Below are positions 23,472 through 32,164 of a stretch of 33,182 bases of DNA, in pieces. Source of the stretch: Verrucomicrobiota bacterium. Lineage in GTDB: Bacteria; Verrucomicrobiota; Verrucomicrobiae; Limisphaerales; UBA11358. A program made the position numbers and the translations under genes. The stretch covers positions 1-33,182 of the forward strand of contig JACZKP010000044.1 of the NCBI GenBank assembly GCA_014860005.1, in the 5' to 3' direction. How positions within the stretch are numbered: position 1 is the stretch's first letter; each line of letters starts with the position of its first letter. The notes beneath the pieces were generated by a model. It did no database searches, was not told the DNA's origin, and saw only the letters and a program-made list of their open reading frames with translations.

Positions 23472-24350
23472 ATGAGCAAGCAAGTGCTGAGGTTTGGATT
23501 GCCCAAGGGCAGTTTGCAGGAGTCCGCGCTTCAGAAAATGGCGAAGGCGGGCTGGAACGTTTCCGTGAGCAGCCGGTCCTACGTCCCCTACGTGGATGAC
23601 GAAGAACTGGCCATCCGGCTGATTCGCGCGCAGGAGATCAGCCGGTATGTCGAAAATGGCGTGCTCGATGCGGGCATCACCGGCCATGACTGGATCATCG
23701 AGAATAATTCCAAGGTTCATGAGGTGGGCGAGTTTGTCTTTAGCAAAGTCAGCCGTCAGCCCACGCGCTGGGTGCTCGCCGTACCGGAACATTCGCCGAT
23801 CAAGTCGGTGAAGGACCTCAAGGGCAAACGCATTGCCACCGAAGTGGTGAATCTCACGCAACGCTGGCTCAAGCAGCATGGCGTGAAGGCGGAGGTGGAG
23901 TTCTCCTGGGGCGCCACGGAAGTGAAGGCACACGAGATGGTGGATGCCATCGTCGAGGTGACGGAAACCGGCGCCTCACTGCGGGCCAACAAGCTGCGCA
24001 TTGTCGAAACTCTGCTGACGTCCTCGCCACGATTGATCGCCAATCACAAGGTTTGGAAGAACAAGTGGAAGCGAAAAAAGATCGAAACGATGGCGTTGTT
24101 GTTGCGCGGCGCGCTGGAGGCGGAATCGAAGGTCGGCCTCAAGATGAATATCGCGCAGAAGAATCTGCAGAAGCTGCTCGCCAGTCTGCCGGCGCTGCGA
24201 AATCCGACCATCTCCCAACTCAGCCAGCCGGGCTGGGTGGCGGTGGAGACGATTATTGACGAGGCGGTGGTGCGTCATTTGATTCCGCAACTGAAAGCAC
24301 ACGGCGCCGAAGGAATTATTGAATACCCGCTGAACAAAGTAGTATATTAA
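23472..24350 (+). CDS. hisG: ATP phosphoribosyltransferase, long form
   Basis: A 292-residue enzyme that starts histidine synthesis by joining ATP and PRPP. Seen are the N-terminal [14 protein letters not shown], the substrate region ([16 protein letters not shown]), [15 protein letters not shown], and the PRPP-binding stretch [17 protein letters not shown]. The C-terminal 70-80 residues ([20 protein letters not shown]...) are the ACT-like histidine-binding domain, which marks the hexameric long form; no hisZ partner is needed. The ATG at 23472 (MSKQ) is preferred over a TTG three codons earlier. It is the only his gene in the window. The small bS22-like gene follows after 11 bp, presumably on the same transcript. 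Confidence 0.95.
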   Translation: MSKQVLRFGLPKGSLQESALQKMAKAGWNVSVSSRSYVPYVDDEELAIRLIRAQEISRYVENGVLDAGITGHDWIIENNSKVHEVGEFVFSKVSRQPTRWVLAVPEHSPIKSVKDLKGKRIATEVVNLTQRWLKQHGVKAEVEFSWGATEVKAHEMVDAIVEVTETGASLRANKLRIVETLLTSSPRLIANHKVWKNKWKRKKIETMALLLRGALEAESKVGLKMNIAQKNLQKLLASLPALRNPTISQLSQPGWVAVETIIDEAVVRHLIPQLKAHGAEGIIEYPLNKVVY

Positions 24351-24361
24351 CCGCGAAACCT

Positions 24362-24463
24362 ATGGGTTCACTGAAAAAACGCCGCAAGGCGAAGATTAAC
24401 AAACACAAACGGCGCAAGAAGCTGCGTCAGCATCGTCACAAGAAGCGTACCTGGCAGAAGTAG
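24362..24463 (+). CDS. Tiny AURKAIP1/COX24-domain (bS22-like) ribosomal protein
   Basis: A 33-residue, very basic protein starting MGSLKKRRKAKINKHKRRKK and ending at TAG 24461-24463. It begins with the MGSxKKRRK signature and continues with the H-K-R/K-K-L-R-x-x-R-H-K-K pattern of AURKAIP1/COX24-domain proteins. Members of this family bind the small ribosomal subunit: bS22 in actinobacteria, and mS38 in mitochondria. It has no acidic residues and lies 11 bp after hisG. There is no Shine-Dalgarno sequence. It is easily missed because of its length. Function by family only. Confidence 0.85.
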   Translation: MGSLKKRRKAKINKHKRRKKLRQHRHKKRTWQK

Positions 24464-24497
24464 TCTTCCGGCCGGGGCGTTCGTCACCATGCCACGC

Positions 24498-24521
24498 CAG
24501 CGGCGGAATCCTCCGCCGCTG
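24498..24521 (+). terminator. Hairpin between the bS22-like gene and the TPR lipoprotein gene
   Basis: CAGCGGCGGA (24498-24507) pairs perfectly with TCCGCCGCTG (24512-24521) across the loop ATCC. The downstream tract is only loosely T-rich (GCTTTGTTG), so termination may be partial. It would separate the hisG unit from the next gene, whose ATG comes 20 bp later. Confidence 0.5.
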
Positions 24522-24541
24522 CGCGTGCTTTGTTGTACAGC

Positions 24542-26260
24542 ATGAGCCGCCACTGTTTTTACCCGGTTGCCGTTCTCGGTTTGAGCGTCTGGCTCATCGC
24601 CGGGTGTCGCACCATGCCCGTGGTCAGCGGCAATGATGGCGCTGATCCGGGCGCAAAGCCCAGCGCCCGGAAGGAGAGTGCGCGCAAAGCTGCCCGCAAC
24701 GAAGAAAGCGAATTGCGGCAACGGGCGAAAGCGCATGCGCACTACGCTGCCGGCGTCATCCACGATCTGAACGAAGCACCGGAACTCGCGCTGGCGGAAT
24801 TCACCCAGGCAGCGCAGGCGGATCCGGACAACGAGGCGCTGACATTGGAGGTTTCGCGGCGGCTACTCCAGACCAAGCAACCGGAGAAAGCATTGGAATT
24901 GTTGCGACTGGCTGCGGCGCGACCCAACGCATCGGGCATGGTGTTTGCGCGATTGGGATTCGTTCATGCCCAGCTTGGCCAGCATGATCAGGCCATGGAG
25001 GCCAGCCGCAAGGCCATCAACAAAATGCCGGATGCGTTGGTGGGCTACCAGAATCTGTTCCTCGCCTATCTCCAGACCAGCCAACCAGAGGCAGCGCTCA
25101 AGGTGCTGGACGAGGCGGCCTTGCGCCCGGCGACAAACCCGGAGTCTCTGATGGCCGTGGCCGAGCTGTACGCGAATTACGCGATGCAGTTCCCCAGTCA
25201 GCGCGGGGAGGTTCACGCCAAAGGGCTGAAGGTGTTGAACCGCGTGCGGGAACTGACGCTGCCCTTGCCCCAACAACGCCTCAAACTGGGCGACGGCTTT
25301 AATTTGTTTGGCGACACCCAGACCGCGGCGGAGATTTACCGCGAATTACTGCGGCCCGACAGTGAGTTTCCCTCACTGCGGCAAATTGTACGCGTCAAGC
25401 TGGTGGATATTTACCTGCGGGCCAATGACCACGGGCGCGCGGCCGAACTGCTGGAGGAGATATTGCGCGACGAACCCTCCAACGCGCAGGCGCATTACCA
25501 ACTGGGCCGCCTTGCCTATGAAGCGGAACGCTGGGCCGAGGCGGTGGCGCGATTCAAGAGTGTGATGCTGTTCAATCCCAACTTCGAACAGGCCCACTAC
25601 GATCTGGCTGCGGCGCAAATCGCCCTCGGCGATGCCGGAGACGCGGTGGTGGTCCTGGATCAGGCCCGCGCCAAGTTCTCCTCCAACTTCGTGGTCGAGT
25701 ATCTCCTTGGCGTGGCGCACAACCGTGAGAAAAACTATGCCGACGCGGTGCAGCATTACACGGCCGCCGAAGTCATCGCCATGGCCACCGACACGAACCG
25801 GCTTAATCAAGGATTCTATTTTCAACTAGGCGCCGCATTCGAGCGCCACGGCGACCGCCAGCAGGCGGCGCGCTATTTTGAGAAGTGTCTTGAACTGGCG
25901 CCGGATTTCCATGAAGCCATGAACTACCTCGGTTACATGTGGGCCGAGCAAGGCGAGAACCTGGAACGGGCGCGCGACCTGATTGTGCGGGCACTTAAGG
26001 CCGAGCCGGATAACGAAGCATACCTCGACAGCATGGCTTGGGTGTTGTTCAAGTTGAATCAACCCTGCGAAGCGCTGGCATACATGCTCAAAGCCGTGGC
26101 TGCGGCCGAGGAACCGGACGCCACACTGTTCGATCACTTGGGCGACATTTACGCCGCGTTGAATGAACCCGAACAAGCGCGCGAAGCGTGGCGCAAATCG
26201 CTGGCCGTCGAGCCCAACGAGGCCGTGCAGAAGAAACTTGGCGCGGCGGAAACGGAATGA
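24542..26260 (+). CDS. TPR-repeat lipoprotein
   Basis: 572 residues. The ATG at 24542 gives MSRHCFYPVAVLGLSV then the lipobox LIAGC (Cys at about 22), so the protein should be lipid-anchored after signal peptidase II cleavage. An in-frame TTG at 24530 is less likely. A charged linker (about 35-65) is followed by some ten TPR units over about 68-560 (for example AHYAAGVIHDLNEAPELALAEF and AHYQLGRLAYEAERWAEAV). No enzymatic domain is visible. Proteins of this build serve as scaffolds for envelope or export complexes (compare PelB- and BamD-like TPR lipoproteins), but no partner gene is adjacent. It lies downstream of the hairpin after the bS22-like gene. Confidence 0.85.
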   Translation: MSRHCFYPVAVLGLSVWLIAGCRTMPVVSGNDGADPGAKPSARKESARKAARNEESELRQRAKAHAHYAAGVIHDLNEAPELALAEFTQAAQADPDNEALTLEVSRRLLQTKQPEKALELLRLAAARPNASGMVFARLGFVHAQLGQHDQAMEASRKAINKMPDALVGYQNLFLAYLQTSQPEAALKVLDEAALRPATNPESLMAVAELYANYAMQFPSQRGEVHAKGLKVLNRVRELTLPLPQQRLKLGDGFNLFGDTQTAAEIYRELLRPDSEFPSLRQIVRVKLVDIYLRANDHGRAAELLEEILRDEPSNAQAHYQLGRLAYEAERWAEAVARFKSVMLFNPNFEQAHYDLAAAQIALGDAGDAVVVLDQARAKFSSNFVVEYLLGVAHNREKNYADAVQHYTAAEVIAMATDTNRLNQGFYFQLGAAFERHGDRQQAARYFEKCLELAPDFHEAMNYLGYMWAEQGENLERARDLIVRALKAEPDNEAYLDSMAWVLFKLNQPCEALAYMLKAVAAAEEPDATLFDHLGDIYAALNEPEQAREAWRKSLAVEPNEAVQKKLGAAETE

Positions 26261-26344
26261 GGCTGAGAAGATGGACCTGCGAGCAAAACAAATGTTCGGC
26301 TGGGCTCCGAGGCGAGAAAACTGACGGGCTTTGTCACTAACCAC

Positions 26345-26728
26345 ATGGACTATCGTTTTGAAAAGCATTACACGCGCGAGGAGGCGCAGGTGCTGCTGCC
26401 CCAGGTGCGCCAATGGTTGCAGCAACTCAACCATCTGCGGCGCGAACTTGAGCGTTTTGACAAGCGCCTGAGCGGCCTGATGAATCCGGGGCAGGATGTG
26501 GGCGGGGAGTTGGTGAACAACTGGATTCGCGCGCTCGCGGATACGCAGCAGGTGCTCGGCGAATTTCAATCGCGCCAGATTTTCATCAAGGATCTCGAAC
26601 GCGGCCTGTTGGATTTCCCCGCCATCATCGGCGGACGGGAAGTTTTTCTCTGTTGGGAACAGGACGAGGAAAGCATCGAACACTGGCACGATCTGGACGC
26701 GGGCTACGGCGGACGGGAGTTGTTGTAG
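26345..26728 (+). CDS. DUF2203 family protein
   Basis: A 127-residue cytoplasmic protein. The N-terminal half is helical and charged (TREEAQVLLPQVRQWLQQL). The C-terminal half has the diagnostic family pattern: FIKDLERGLLDFPAI, then GREVFLCWEQDEE, then IEHWHDLDAGYGGRELL. PF09969 proteins are widespread and small; their biochemical role is not known. The start ATG at 26345 follows the TPR lipoprotein by 84 bp, and the peptidase gene comes 38 bp after its stop, so the three may be one unit. The clustered His, Asp and Glu (HWHDLD) suggest possible metal binding, which is inference. Confidence 0.85.
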   Translation: MDYRFEKHYTREEAQVLLPQVRQWLQQLNHLRRELERFDKRLSGLMNPGQDVGGELVNNWIRALADTQQVLGEFQSRQIFIKDLERGLLDFPAIIGGREVFLCWEQDEESIEHWHDLDAGYGGRELL

Positions 26729-26766
26729 GCAACGGCCCGCAGCCCTGTGATGACCAGCGATTACTC

Positions 26767-28203
26767 ATGATTCAACAGCGCAACGGGATGATGGTTTCTG
26801 ACATTTTCAGTCGGATATTGATGCTTCTGCTCCTCGGAGTTTGTCCGTGGCTCAGTGAAGCGCAGTCAAACGCGGCGACCTCCGAAACGGCAGCAAAGAA
26901 ACTCTTGATCATCGCGCCGGATGCTTTCCACGGCGCGCTCGTGGATTTTGTGACGCACAAGCGAGGCTTGCTGCCGACGGAACTGGTTTCGCTGGAGAAA
27001 GTTCTGCGCACGACTGCCGGTGTGGATGATCCCGAGAAACTGAAACGATTTCTGTATGGCGAGTGGCGGAAGCATTGGGCCGGTTATGCGCTACTGGTGG
27101 GCGACGTGGATGTGTTGCCGGTGCGTTACATGGTGCTCGACCGAGTCACGCCGGCGGCGTTCGATTACGCGTTCTATCCCAGCGACCTTTACTATAGCGA
27201 TCTGGCCAAGGCGGACGGTTCCTTCGACGATTGGAACTCGCAGAAAGACACCTTTCACGCGGGTTACTTCGGGGAGGTGCGCGGCGAGAAGAACAAAAAT
27301 GACCCGATCAATTACGATCAAGTGGATTACCAGCCGGACTTGGCGGTGGGACGCTGGCCGGTGAGTACGCCGGAGGAAGTGCGTGTGGTGGCGGCGAAGA
27401 CGGTGACTTACGAACAGAGCGTCCTGGCCAACACCAGTCCGCATCTGCGCCGCGCGGCATTGTTCGCCGTCAGCGGTTGGGTGGACACACGCGGATTGCT
27501 GGATCGCGTGGCGGCGAGACTGGCGGGCGATTGGGAGATTGAGAAAAGCTATTACTCGGATGCGCGCCGCCAATCCGGCACCCCGCCGCCGGATCGCGCG
27601 CAGGTGCGGGAATTGTTCAACCGCGGTCTGGGCCTGGCCATTCACACCGGTCACGGCCAGCCGGATTCGTGGGAGCAAGCTTTCTTCCTGCGCGACCTTG
27701 ATCGCATTGCCAACGCCGACGCATTGCCCGTGGTCATGTCGGCGGGTTGCAGCACGGCGTATTTCGCGCCGCTGGCGCCGTATGATGGTTACGTGGATGT
27801 GGAGGGCAAGGAGCACATTGGGACGGACAAGAAACAGGTCTTCACCGCGCCGCCGCCGCCACCGTCACCCTATCAGCGCGGGCGCTACAATCCGACCGGA
27901 TTGGGGGAACAGATTCTCAAGCGCAGCGCGAACGGCGCGGTGGCTTACATCGGCTGTAACACCGGCAGCCAGCCGTGCGGGCTGACGCTCGTCGAAGGAT
28001 TCGTCAGTGCATTAGCCGCGGCCAGTGAGCCACGCCTGGGGGATTGCTGGGCCGAGGCCATCCGGCATTACTACGCGAAGGAACGGCTGGAAAGTTTGAA
28101 ACCGACTGCCGATTGGTATCCGCCGAGCATCTTCTTTCAGGGCATGAAATTCATGATGTTCGGCGACCCAAGCCTGCGTATGCCGACGGTTAATCCGCGC
28201 TGA
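26767..28203 (+). CDS. Secreted C25 (gingipain-type) cysteine peptidase
   Basis: 478 residues from the ATG at 26767. A hydrophobic signal stretch (ILMLLLLGVCPWL, cleavage near SEA-QS) shows export. The catalytic dyad of peptidase family C25 is visible: H296 in IHTGHGQPDSW and C328 in VMSAGCSTAYF, each at the end of a strand as in gingipains. The caspase-like fold is supported by LLIIAPDAF, YALLVGDVDVLP and PDLAVGRWPVSTPEEV. It ends almost at once after the domain (FMMFGDPSLRMP), with no type IX C-terminal sorting domain, no Ig-like domain and no propeptide of the gingipain kind. Other starts (ATG at 26788 or 26791) would give a shorter signal. The stop overlaps the facing release-factor-like gene by 14 bp. 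The substrate is unknown. Confidence 0.88.
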   Translation: MIQQRNGMMVSDIFSRILMLLLLGVCPWLSEAQSNAATSETAAKKLLIIAPDAFHGALVDFVTHKRGLLPTELVSLEKVLRTTAGVDDPEKLKRFLYGEWRKHWAGYALLVGDVDVLPVRYMVLDRVTPAAFDYAFYPSDLYYSDLAKADGSFDDWNSQKDTFHAGYFGEVRGEKNKNDPINYDQVDYQPDLAVGRWPVSTPEEVRVVAAKTVTYEQSVLANTSPHLRRAALFAVSGWVDTRGLLDRVAARLAGDWEIEKSYYSDARRQSGTPPPDRAQVRELFNRGLGLAIHTGHGQPDSWEQAFFLRDLDRIANADALPVVMSAGCSTAYFAPLAPYDGYVDVEGKEHIGTDKKQVFTAPPPPPSPYQRGRYNPTGLGEQILKRSANGAVAYIGCNTGSQPCGLTLVEGFVSALAAASEPRLGDCWAEAIRHYYAKERLESLKPTADWYPPSIFFQGMKFMMFGDPSLRMPTVNPR

Positions 28204-28603
28204 CCTTGGCGCGAAAACTCTTTTTCTCGCTGTGGCGCGCCTTCGCGGCGAGCATCCGATCCTTGGCGCGGCGTGAGCGTTTGCGTTTCTGGCGGCGAAT
28301 TCTTTCTCGCTCCGCGCGCTGGGTGGCCACGTAGCCCTTCTGCTTCTCCTCAATCTTGTCGAGCAACAGCCGCCGCGCCAGGAAACGGTTCATGCCCTGA
28401 TACCGGGTGGTCTGGCATTTGACCCGCAATCCGCTGGGCCGATGCAGGAGCATGACACAGGAAGAACTCTTGTTGACCTTCTGCCCGCCGGCGCCGCCGG
28501 AACGCACAAACGTCTCCTCAATGTCACTTTCCTGCACGCCCAGCGCGGTCATGCGTTGCGCGAGTTGGGCCAGTTTATCGGCGGATGGAAGCACCAGGCT
28601 CAT
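28190..28603 (-). CDS. GGQ-domain release-factor-like protein (ArfB/PTH type)
   Basis: A 137-residue protein with only the class I release factor catalytic domain. G39-G40-Q41 lies in RSGGAGGQKVNKSSSCVML, the loop that reaches the peptidyl transferase centre. It lacks the stop-codon recognition domains. The C-terminal tail is very basic (RERIRRQKRKRSRRAKDR), as in ArfB/ICT1, which enters the empty mRNA channel to release peptides from stalled ribosomes. Motif spacing also resembles the bacterial 'release-factor-like' group related to mitochondrial C12orf65/PTH. The ATG at 28603 is a clear start. The gene faces the C25 peptidase gene, and the last 14 bp overlap. Function as a ribosome rescue factor is inference from family. 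Confidence 0.88.
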   Translation of the reverse strand: MSLVLPSADKLAQLAQRMTALGVQESDIEETFVRSGGAGGQKVNKSSSCVMLLHRPSGLRVKCQTTRYQGMNRFLARRLLLDKIEEKQKGYVATQRAERERIRRQKRKRSRRAKDRMLAAKARHSEKKSFRAKVSAD

Positions 28604-28656
28604 GCCGGGAGCTTGAACTCATTACCGGCGGAAAGCAAACCGGTGATTGTGGTGCT

Positions 28657-29208
28657 TCACGGTTTGGAAACGAACGGATTGCCCTTCAGATAGAACCGCA
28701 GATGCCGTTTCGCCCAATGCTTGGCGTAATCCACTCCAATGCGTGGACGCTTGATGATTTTTAATGATTCGGTTTTCGCAGGATTGGCGATGAAGAAATC
28801 GTCGCTGAGCAAATCGTGACCGTCGAGGCGCTTGTCAATTTTCAGGGCGCGGCAGAGCAGCCCCGGACCGCATGTGCGGCCTTCGACGTTTTGCACCGGT
28901 TCAATCGCCCGCAGCAGTATGGCCGAACCGTGGCCGGCACGTTCCGTGACCACGTTCATACAGTAGTACATGCCATAAATGAAATAGACGTAGGCATGTC
29001 CCGGTGGCCCGAACATGACTTGGTTGCGCTGGGTGCGTCCTTTCGCCGAATGGGCCGCAAGATCGTGCGGCCCAAGATACGCCTCCACCTCGACGATCCG
29101 GCCTATCCGTTGTACGCCGTTTGATCGGATGACGAGGTGTTTGCCCAGCAACTCCCGGGCAACCAACCCCGTGTCGCGGTCGTAAAATGAACGCGGCAGC
29201 TTTTGCAC
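28657..29208 (-). CDS. DNA-3-methyladenine glycosylase (AAG/MPG family)
   Basis: 183 residues from a GTG start. It removes alkylated purines such as 3-methyladenine in base excision repair. Family motifs are visible: LPRSFYDRDTGLVARELLGK at the N-terminus, the catalytic region RIVEVEAYLGPHDLAAHS with the Glu that activates water, then GRTQRNQVMFGPPGHAYVY, IYGMYYCMNVV, and CGPGLLCRALKID. Size and order fit the single-domain bacterial Mpg (about 185-200 residues). No ATG lies near; the GTG at 29208 starts MQKLPRSFY, while a TTG at 29229 would add seven residues. It lies 53 bp upstream of the release-factor-like gene on the same strand. Confidence 0.92.
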   Translation of the reverse strand: MQKLPRSFYDRDTGLVARELLGKHLVIRSNGVQRIGRIVEVEAYLGPHDLAAHSAKGRTQRNQVMFGPPGHAYVYFIYGMYYCMNVVTERAGHGSAILLRAIEPVQNVEGRTCGPGLLCRALKIDKRLDGHDLLSDDFFIANPAKTESLKIIKRPRIGVDYAKHWAKRHLRFYLKGNPFVSKP

Positions 29209-29282
29209 GCCGACAGCTTGCCAGAGCAAGCACGTAATGCAAAGACGCCTGACGGTTTCCGTCCGCGTGTGGAGTATGCGGG

Positions 29283-30638
29283 TTAGAGCCTTGCCAGTTC
29301 ACCCCTGCGCGCCCAGACTTTCTCGAAGGCCTTGACATATTGGTCCTCCAGTTCGGGAGCGTCTTCGTAGAACAAGGGCAGGTGCAGCGCGGTGCGGTTA
29401 ACCTGTTCCGTGCCGCGAAGGGTTGCGGGAATGTTGACCGGGTGATGCCACCACTTGGCCTGCGAGTAGAGCTTGAATTTGTGCTGCTCAGGGTAGCCCC
29501 CGGAGAATCCGCCGAACCTCACGCCTTCGGCCTGAAGCGCCTTCAGCGCCTGGTTGCGCGTAAACCCGGCTTTCTTCTCATCGAGCAACAGCATGTTGAT
29601 CGCGTAATAGACTCGCTTCATGTCGGACCGAATCCACGGTTCGCTCAAGCCCGGCAATTGCACCAAACGCTCATTCAACCGGCGCACCCGGCGGCTCACG
29701 GCGTCGTTCATCGCATCAAGACCACGGAGTTGCACGCGACCAATGGCGGCGGACAGAGGATGCATACGGTATTTCTGGCCAAAGCCCGTGCCGTCGTATT
29801 GACGATACGGACTGTTCTCCGGGAACGTCGGCGGGGCTTCATAATGGCCGAACGCCGTGGCCCGCTCGTAGTACTCCCTCGATTGATAGATCCCCATTCC
29901 GCCTTCAATCGTCGGCATCACCTTGGAGGCTTGAAAGCTGTAAATCGCCATGCTGCTCAACGTGCCTACTTTCTGGCCGCCAATGGAGGCCCCGTGCGCG
30001 TGCGCTGCGTCTTCACAGACGATCAAGCCTTTCGCTTTGGCCCAGTCGTTGATCTTGTCCATTTCACACGGCATGCCCCAGGAATGCATCGGCACCAGTG
30101 CGCGGGTGTTCGGTGTGAGTTTACGCTTGGCATGCTCGAGATCGAAGCAGGCCGTCTTCGGGTCCAGATCAATGAAGATGGGCACGAACCCAAAGAAGCG
30201 CATCGGCGCGATGGTCGCGAAAAATGTGTATGACGGCACCATGATCTCGCTGCCGGGCGGCAGGTCGAGCGATAGCGCGAAAAACATGGCGGTCAGCGCA
30301 CTCGTGCCGTTGATATGCGATTTCACAAACGGCGCCTGGAGATATTCTTTCCAGTCCTGCTCGAAGAGCGGCAGTTCCTGGTAAAACCGATTGCTGTCGA
30401 GGATTGAACCTACAGCCTTCTTTTCCGCTTCCGTGTAGCGCGGCCATCGGACCAACGCATTGAAGCGGTCATTGGGGAACGTCACCGACTTGCTGCCGCC
30501 GGCCACAGCCAGCGTTTCTGTTTTGGTCTGGCCAAGGCCCGGCGTGGCGACAGCTAAGACGGCAGCGGCGGTGGAACTGGTCTTGAGGAATTCCCGGCGC
30601 GTGACGACGGGCCGGTTGGAGGAAAATGAGTTCTTCAT
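29283..30638 (-). CDS. Tat-signal DegT/DnrJ/EryC1/StrS-type aminotransferase
   Basis: 451 residues from the ATG at 30638. The N-terminus carries a twin-arginine signal (VTRREFLKTSSTAAAVLAVA), cut perhaps near PGLGQ. A complete fold-type I PLP domain follows: the conserved NGTSALTAMFFAL near 120, VPSYTFFAT, the PLP-contacting VCEDAAHAHGA, and K239 in YSFQASKVMPTIEGGMG, the Schiff-base lysine. DegT enzymes normally make amino sugars on nucleotide-bound keto sugars in the cytoplasm, so export is odd; a Tat route would allow folding with PLP first. It lies 65 bp after the fucose-isomerase-like Tat protein on the same strand, and the two likely form one operon. The substrate is unknown. The alternative is a protein that lost catalysis, but the key Lys and Asp remain. 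Confidence 0.88.
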   Translation of the reverse strand: MKNSFSSNRPVVTRREFLKTSSTAAAVLAVATPGLGQTKTETLAVAGGSKSVTFPNDRFNALVRWPRYTEAEKKAVGSILDSNRFYQELPLFEQDWKEYLQAPFVKSHINGTSALTAMFFALSLDLPPGSEIMVPSYTFFATIAPMRFFGFVPIFIDLDPKTACFDLEHAKRKLTPNTRALVPMHSWGMPCEMDKINDWAKAKGLIVCEDAAHAHGASIGGQKVGTLSSMAIYSFQASKVMPTIEGGMGIYQSREYYERATAFGHYEAPPTFPENSPYRQYDGTGFGQKYRMHPLSAAIGRVQLRGLDAMNDAVSRRVRRLNERLVQLPGLSEPWIRSDMKRVYYAINMLLLDEKKAGFTRNQALKALQAEGVRFGGFSGGYPEQHKFKLYSQAKWWHHPVNIPATLRGTEQVNRTALHLPLFYEDAPELEDQYVKAFEKVWARRGELARL

Positions 30639-30703
30639 TGGGGTGGTCTTTCGGTTTGGGTAGTTCAACATTGTTTCAGCGCAGTGGTAATAGGGCAGGG
30701 GAT

Positions 30704-32164
30704 TCAACAATTCGTTCGGATCTCCAGTTCGTAGAGTTGCGCCAGCGTCTTCAGGTGACGCGCGAAGTCGCCACAATACAGCACCGGATGCGGGCCGCCA
30801 TAGACGCTGCATACGTCGGTCACACCTTCTATCTTGACCAGTGTGCGTGTGGCGCAGCCGCCGGTTGGCGGGCTGGCAGGCGAGGAAATCACCTCCCCGC
30901 GCCAGGCATCCAACTGATTCTTTCCGCTATGATACTTGCAGAGCGTGACGGTTTCACCACGCGGCCATTGCACGTCCAGCGCCAGCGTCTTGGGCATTTG
31001 ATGGAAAAACGGGCGCAAGTCATAGGCCGTTTCCTTGCCGCGCGGGCCGTGCAATCGCGTCGTGCAGGTGCAATGCGATGCGAAGTAAAGATTCTGCTCC
31101 GTGTCGAACTCGGGATTGTGCTGAAAGCCGCCCCGCCCGAAACAGTTCGCGCCCAGCATCAACGTGAGCGTGGCGTTCAAATCATTTTCGCAGCCGCACG
31201 GCACAAGATTGCCGTTGTTCAATGCAAAGCTAAGACACGGTTTACGATGTTTCAGCATCAAACACTCAATGGTGATGGCGTCGGCGTCGTGAAGCTCCAT
31301 GATCTTCTGGACGGCGGCATGGGAACGCACGGCGTCGCGAAAGGCATCATGGCTCATATCCGTGACTCGCCGTGCCCGGCGGCGCACCGAGCGTGCGAGC
31401 CGCTCCATCTCCGAGGACACCACCACTTCGTCGAATATCCGGTTGAAGTGATCCGTAGGCACGCCGTGAATGGGCATCCCGAAGAACGGTTCGTTGGCGT
31501 CGGCTTCCTGTTTGAGGCTGCCCGAGACACGCAACAAACGGCTCTGGCGCATCCGCGTCATCGCGTGGACTGCGCGTAATCCGCGTTCGAGCGCGTCCCA
31601 ATTCTCGATGGAATGGATGTATTGCATCCGCGGCGCGGTGCGGAAGTATTCCGGCGGCAACTGATGATTCGCGCCCACCGGCTGGTAGAGAATGATCGGA
31701 CCTTTCCACGCCTCAAGGATGGGCCGCAGCTTGGGGCTGAAACTGTTCCAGAAATTGAACAGTAACAGCGCGTCGGGTTTCGCGGTTTCGAGGCTGTTAA
31801 TGAATGCGCGAATGCCCGCGTCGGTGTAAATGGCCTGGTTCTCAAGCGCGAGCGTCACTTCAAGGTCGCGGGCCAGCTCGCGCAATCGCGTGAGGAATTT
31901 GGCCTGCTGTTGTTCCGGTGCGAACTGGTTACCCGGCCAGGTGAACCACTCGTGTTTGCTCCAATGATCTTCATTTTTGCCGGCCAGCACGATGTCCGCG
32001 GGCGGATAAAAGAACGCCCCCCGAATCAGCCCCGGTTTCTTTTTGCGCAGCGATTGATTCAGGCTGCCGGACGCGGCGGCAAAGCCTTCCAGTGGGAAAA
32101 TCGTCAGCGCGGCCAGTGCAGCGGCGGATTTCAGGAAAGTACGGCGGTCATGCTGAATGTTCAT
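30704..32164 (-). CDS. Tat-signal L-fucose/L-arabinose isomerase-like protein
   Basis: 486 residues from the ATG at 32164 (an in-frame start at 32194 would move the Tat motif inward). The signal HDRRTFLKSAAALAALTIF is of twin-arginine type. The C-terminal half resembles the FucI/AraA C-terminal domain: E300 in ITIECLML, E326 and D328 in GCENDLNATLTLML, H364 in FASHCTC, and H459 in VYGGPHPVLYCGDF. These sit where the isomerases bind Mn2+ and substrate. The first half (about 40-280) is divergent. The family match is distant, so sugar isomerase activity is inference; it might bind or modify a sugar acid outside the cell. It is upstream of the Tat-type DegT gene. A GAGGGAG sequence about 11 bp before the ATG could be its ribosome site. 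Confidence 0.75.
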   Translation of the reverse strand: MNIQHDRRTFLKSAAALAALTIFPLEGFAAASGSLNQSLRKKKPGLIRGAFFYPPADIVLAGKNEDHWSKHEWFTWPGNQFAPEQQQAKFLTRLRELARDLEVTLALENQAIYTDAGIRAFINSLETAKPDALLLFNFWNSFSPKLRPILEAWKGPIILYQPVGANHQLPPEYFRTAPRMQYIHSIENWDALERGLRAVHAMTRMRQSRLLRVSGSLKQEADANEPFFGMPIHGVPTDHFNRIFDEVVVSSEMERLARSVRRRARRVTDMSHDAFRDAVRSHAAVQKIMELHDADAITIECLMLKHRKPCLSFALNNGNLVPCGCENDLNATLTLMLGANCFGRGGFQHNPEFDTEQNLYFASHCTCTTRLHGPRGKETAYDLRPFFHQMPKTLALDVQWPRGETVTLCKYHSGKNQLDAWRGEVISSPASPPTGGCATRTLVKIEGVTDVCSVYGGPHPVLYCGDFARHLKTLAQLYELEIRTNC

